A stretch of 64,000 nt of DNA from the NCBI GenBank assembly GCA_946406115.1, contig OX291550.1:25892722-25956721 (forward strand), in the 5' to 3' direction. The stretch is from Apoda limacodes (lineage: Eukaryota; Arthropoda; Insecta; Lepidoptera; Limacodidae). The translations under genes and the position numbers were made by a program. Below, in pieces: positions 59,831-64,000 of the stretch. Under the pieces are notes generated by a model. It did not search any database. It saw only the letters and a list, made by a program, of their open reading frames with translations, and had not been told where the DNA came from. Positions within the stretch are counted from its first letter, which is position 1; the number at the start of each line of letters is the position of its first letter.

Positions 59831-61654
59831 GCTAATAAATATTTAACCGAAGTTAATAAGTTCTTACTGGACAATGAAGCCGTGCTTTATGACGAGTTCC
59901 GTAAACGTAACGTCCAGTGGAAGTTTAATCCGCCTGAGCCGATACGAAAACCTCTGCTTGTCCCGTTATCAAAGCCTTCAGCAAATAACTCTAGCCTGCT
60001 GGCACCGATGGCTAATCCCGAACAGCAACCTAAACTAAACCGCTTCACCCCGCGCCGCTCAATCACCGCTCCATTTACATTTTTTGTTTTATTTACTTTA
60101 GGTATAAGTCACAATTTAGTTTTGATTAAGTTTTTGATTTTCATTATCCTTTATCAAGTTATGTAGTTGTAAGCCGCGTTTTTTAACCGCTCGCATGCAT
60201 TGCTCATGTGTCTCCGTCTTTACAGATAATATTTAAAATCTTTTATTATTTTTTACTGTCTAATAAGTTTTTATTATTTTTTTTGTTTAATATTTGATGC
60301 ATATAAACATCAAACTATCTAGTTATACTCCGCGATCTCAACCGCCCGCATAAACCGTTAATTAACATGTGAAACCCCCGACTTTGCCGCTTTGATATTA
60401 AAACCTTCGGATTAAGTTTTTACTTCATTTTTTGATTTGATTTATAACATCAATCAACCGTACCGATTACGTACTCAAATTCGTAAACAAAATTGTGAAC
60501 TAATTGTACATACATATTACTTTACCGATATAAAAACAAACACCCGTCTAACTACCAACTATATGTAGTTATACGGTAATCGTTTCTCACACATTCCAAG
60601 TTGTAGGAATGCGTTGAAGCAGACATATATTTTAGTCCTATCTATTGTAGTGTACCTACTTATAACTTCGCACCGCGTAACTTATATGTTTGTTTAGGTA
60701 CACATCACACCGAAACGGATAACTTATTTTTAAACTCTGTCCGTATTTGCAACTGTTTTTTTGCGTACACCGATAAGTACCTACAATATATTACATAGAT
60801 AAGTACTTACTTACACTAACTAGGTATTAGCGTGACCGCACTTACTCCGTCGATTATTTTATTTGTAAAACTAAAACTTTGTTATTACAACCGTCCGTCC
60901 TAATGCTCCGTGTACGAAACACAAGGACCAGTTTACTTGGTTGTTTTATTTGTGTTCGAAATTAGTTTCCGAAACGTCTTGACATTAGAACGTAAAATTA
61001 ATACGTATAAGTTCGAATATCCGTCTTCGAACATTTTTATTTTCCTACCTGTAAGTTACCTACTTACAATTTGCTTCCGTACGCACCGCGCGCCGTCGAA
61101 GTTACCCGTAGCACACGAAGTTGGTATCCCGTGTTCAAGCTACAGAATTAGCTTAGGTTATTTTAATAAACCTTTTTCTATTTTATTTATTATTCGTTAC
61201 GTATAGTAGGTAATCCGCCGATAGTTCATATTTAATTTAAGCCGCTGTCGAGTCCGTACTTACAATAAGTTTTATTTAAGTAAACATTGCACTTGACAAT
61301 GTACTAGCTGTAGGGTTCCGTAAACATATAGTGCAATTTAAAGCACATACCGCTCCTTCGATAAGAGTTTCTTATCACCGCGACCTTTGTTGAGATGCTA
61401 GCCGCCTCTTCAACTCCATATCCGGGTTGTGCCGATGTCTGTTCCTGGAGATCAGACATGTCTTACCCTGTTTTGAAAAACCTTTTTGTGTTTGGTTTAT
61501 CAACGTTTATATTAAATTAAGGCGTCTAAACAAGGCTACCGCTTCAACATTTGTAAACAAATTTTTTGTGTGTATTTAATTGACCCTCCGAAGGATCCAC
61601 TGTTTATTCCCGATCAAACCATAGTTTTGATCCCTTTCCGGCCGCCGCGAGTTA

Positions 61655-62207
61655 TGTTCGCTAAAATTCGCCCCTCGAATTTGCTCGCATATATTTTCTT
61701 ATTTTCCTTTATACCTATATTATAAATAAATAAATTCCCTACACCCGACTACCGACCGTACGTTATATATAACTGACATAATTCTACGGGACCCAATGTA
61801 CAAGACTACGTGACCATACCGACACCGACACCTACGATGGAAAGGTACCCAAGGCCGCCAGCGCCTTGCAAGCCCGCTGCATCGACACACAGTTGTACCA
61901 AGCTAGCCGTCACGAACGCACCGCGCGCACTGAAGCGCCCCCCGCCCCGCTTGCCGAAGACGCACCGCGACACCGCGTGTGTTATTATAATACAGAACAT
62001 ATAAAATTATAGAAGAACCATAGCCGAATAAATACCGATACCGCAATACGATGTACTATTTACTTGTGTGTTAGCTCCAGCATCAAGACCTATCTCCGAA
62101 ACAGAACCGACACATCCAACCGCCATCCGCTACAGCAACCGCTGCACCTCTCTCTCCGCATCCTATCTGCGCGGAAACAATTGAACTGACGCCCGATTCC
62201 GCGCACA
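61655..62207 (+). repeat. Right LTR of the BEL/Pao element
   Basis: Same 553 bases as the left LTR, shifted by 4875. The usual purine tract before the right LTR is not obvious (the preceding bases are CGGCCGCCGCGAGTTA). Confidence 0.93.
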
Positions 62208-62340
62208 TATATTCTTCACTATCATCATCTTTATTCATCGAGTTGAAGTTGAATTTGCAATAAGAGGGTTGAGGTGAATTGTCAGTTTCGTCAGTTACTT
62301 TTAATTTCAAAGAATATTGTAAATTGCTTTAAATTTTTAA

Positions 62341-62466
62341 TTACACTTCATTCTGTGTGCAACTAAGATATCTAATTACTATCCCCAATAATTTTGATAC
62401 ACTGAGGTCAGTAGATTCATCTAAAAGTGCATTATACTTTTGTGATTCAACATCATCCAATAGCAT
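62341..62466 (-). pseudogene. hAT-like transposase remnant
   Basis: A 41-codon minus-strand frame reads KYNALLDESTDLSVSKLLGI then VIRYLS. LLDESTDxS is the hallmark of hAT-type and ZMYM/hAT-derived transposases around the first catalytic Asp. The frame opens right after an acceptor-like AAACAG and ends quickly; no further domain is visible. Confidence 0.55.
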
Positions 62467-62686
62467 CTGTTTGAAAATAAATAAATTTTACCGTTAACGA
62501 ACGCAACCTTTCGAGCTTTTTTCGCAGAAAAATCGTTGATGTATTCGCTGAAATCCAGTTCCCGAGGTTGGAATTTGAATTGAAAGATTTTTTTTCCGAA
62601 GGCTCTATTGTGGTCGCCCCCTGTTTGTGGAGACCCTGGGGCTTTTGCCCCGGTTGCCCTTCCCTAGATCCGGCCCTAACTAAAGC

Positions 62687-63182
62687 ATGAAACTTGGTAC
62701 AGGTGTAACCTAGGTCAAAATGATCAAATTAAGCCCAGACCCCACCAGTTCCGCTCACGGGGGTGGGGAGAAAAGGTGGTTGAATAATTAAATTATATTT
62801 TTAATATAAAGGTATTAAAAATTTCCTTAATCTCAATGCCGAATCCTTTATTTATACGAAAATGACACCAAAGACGGACTTTGGTAAAATCACGACGCGT
62901 TAAGGATGACTCATTGACTTAAGGCGCTCGCTGCCGTTCGTAGCAAAACGAAGTTGGGTGGTGTTTTCATAATTTTTATCTGGCAGTTTTTGTAGTATAA
63001 GTGTATATAAAATAAATATTTTTATGAAGTAAAATACCTACGCTATCTTGTTTAAATTTTTTTTGTTTGCGCAGCGGCATGAGCGTACTTCGACTACCCC
63101 TTCTCCCCCCACCCCTGTGAGCAGACCTGGTGGGGACCGGGCCTAACTTGCACTAAGTTTGCACAATCTGCAGGGTTCATGT
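62687..63182. mobile_element. Inverted-repeat (MITE-like) element
   Basis: 62687-62785 and 63084-63182 are imperfect inverted repeats of about 95 bases. The left arm includes AGCCCAGACCCCACCAG and GGGGGTGGGGAGAA; the right arm is its complement with scattered changes. The interior is AT-rich and non-coding. Confidence 0.6.
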
Positions 63183-64000
63183 CAATAGGACCCGGACTAT
63201 TTATGGTGTTCTGCAATAAACAGGGCCAACGTTCCTTCAACTTTAAAGGAGGCTTTATTATTGCATCTTATGCAGGCAAAAATTCAATTTGTCGGTTTTT
63301 AGAAATTAAGTCACATTTTTTTATGTTTTTACGTTTGTCTGTGTTTCTTTCTGTCACTAATTCTCGCAAATATTTCACAATGTCAAAAACTACAGAAGGT
63401 TTTCGTAGGATTATTTACTACAGGCCGTAACCACATTTTAGAATATTCTTGGGTTTCCAATTTTTTCCGATTTTTTTATTAATAAGCAGTTTTCTTTCAG
63501 AGGCAAAAAGTTCCCCCTTAGGGCGCGTTGGTCCTGGGATAAAAAATCATTATTTTCGTTTATTCGTCCATTCGATTTCGATTTTAATTGAAATTTCATG
63601 TGTGTAAAATTCTTTTTTTTTAGGCAGTTCCATGAATGGAGTCGAAGAGCTACTGTAGCGGATCATGTCGTACTGCTATAAAATCAAGGCTGTCGTCACG
63701 CGTCCTACATAATGCTATCAAAGTTTCTTTGGTATATCAGCATAAAAACAAATCAAATCACAAGATAAATGGACCAAGGTGAGCCAGTCATATCATTCGT
63801 CTGGCGGGAGCTCTCCCCTTTTCCGCAGTTTCTCGCTGGCCTTTCGACGCTGAACATTGACGCTCCTTCCGCAGGAGAAACCACTCCTTCTTCTCAAAGC
63901 TACGGGTTAGTTTTCAAACGAGCACTCAAGATGGCTTACTAGTTCTTAGCTCCTCTCCGACGACGCAAGCGTACAGCATTGCTTCCGTATAAACTCCAGC
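63183..64000. other. Right-end region, no gene recognised
   Basis: No convincing coding exon. An open frame of 83 codons at 63179-63430 has no recognisable domain. The last 250 bases are more GC-balanced, but I could not assign a feature. Confidence 0.35.

Larger units (their letters stand above)
56780..62207 (+). mobile_element. BEL/Pao LTR retrotransposon, young but internally deleted
   Basis: Bounded by two 553-base direct repeats and flanked by the 5-bp duplication TATAT (56775-56779 and 62208-62212). A primer-binding site complementary to the 3' end of tRNA-Gln follows the left LTR. The internal region (about 4.3 kb) holds a gag-like zinc-knuckle segment joined directly to BEL/Pao integrase sequence; protease, reverse transcriptase and RNase H are missing, and the integrase is itself interrupted. 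59830-61654 has no meaningful open frame. It could move only with enzymes supplied by a complete relative. It lies 367 bases upstream of TMEM94, in the opposite orientation. Confidence 0.93.

Overview
The window looks like insect, most likely lepidopteran, nuclear DNA. It is AT-rich, its genes have spliced exons with GT-AG junctions, and the space between exons is filled with decayed non-LTR retrotransposons, tRNA-derived SINEs, Helitron-like and inverted-repeat elements of types familiar from moths and butterflies. I see no bacterial-type operons, CRISPR arrays or rRNA. The species cannot be named from sequence alone.

Three cellular genes are supported. (1) At the left edge, on the minus strand, are the first two coding exons of a MAP kinase kinase of the MKK3/MKK6 (Drosophila licorne) type, at 2284-1088; the rest lies beyond base 1. 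(2) At 9976-12912, plus strand, is one uninterrupted 978-codon gene for a CSB/ERCC6/Rad26-like SNF2 ATPase. (3) From 56412 down to 13301, minus strand, is a complete TMEM94 (ERMA-type atypical P-type ATPase) gene, which I assembled exon by exon: 27 coding exons, every junction GT-AG, every phase compatible, 4050 coding bases, 1349 residues. This is close to the human length of about 1356 as I recall it. Genes 2 and 3 converge, with 388 bases between their stop codons. The three genes have unrelated roles (stress signalling, transcription-coupled repair, ER membrane transport), so there is no sign of a shared pathway.

Repeat layout: about 4.7-8.3 kb is a decayed plus-strand LINE with two later insertions. 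The TMEM94 introns carry SINEs, a Helitron-like fragment, a TIR element with a tRNA-like insert (23.2-24.0 kb), a fold-back element with an inverted partner (33.8 and 38.5 kb), a 5'-truncated Jockey/CR1-type LINE (38.9-41.6 kb), Ty1/copia and DIRS-like RNase H fragments (43.2 and 44.8 kb), a TIR element hosting two LINE fragments (45.5-48.5 kb) and a rearranged duplication (48.6/50.0 kb). At 56780-62207, just upstream of TMEM94, is a young BEL/Pao LTR retrotransposon with apparently identical LTRs and a 5-bp target duplication, but with a gag segment joined straight to a broken integrase and no reverse transcriptase. Beyond it are a hAT-like transposase remnant and a second inverted-repeat element.

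The most unusual signal is inside TMEM94. A tandem array of a ~94-bp unit (26.38-27.42 kb) duplicates the 3' splice site and first 64 bases of coding exon 15, so a row of decoy acceptors precedes the real one. Copies next to the exon are nearly identical and far ones are decayed. A 49-bp duplication also repeats the exon 14 donor boundary nearby. I found no clearly new multi-gene system; the array and the deleted BEL/Pao element are the best candidates for follow-up.
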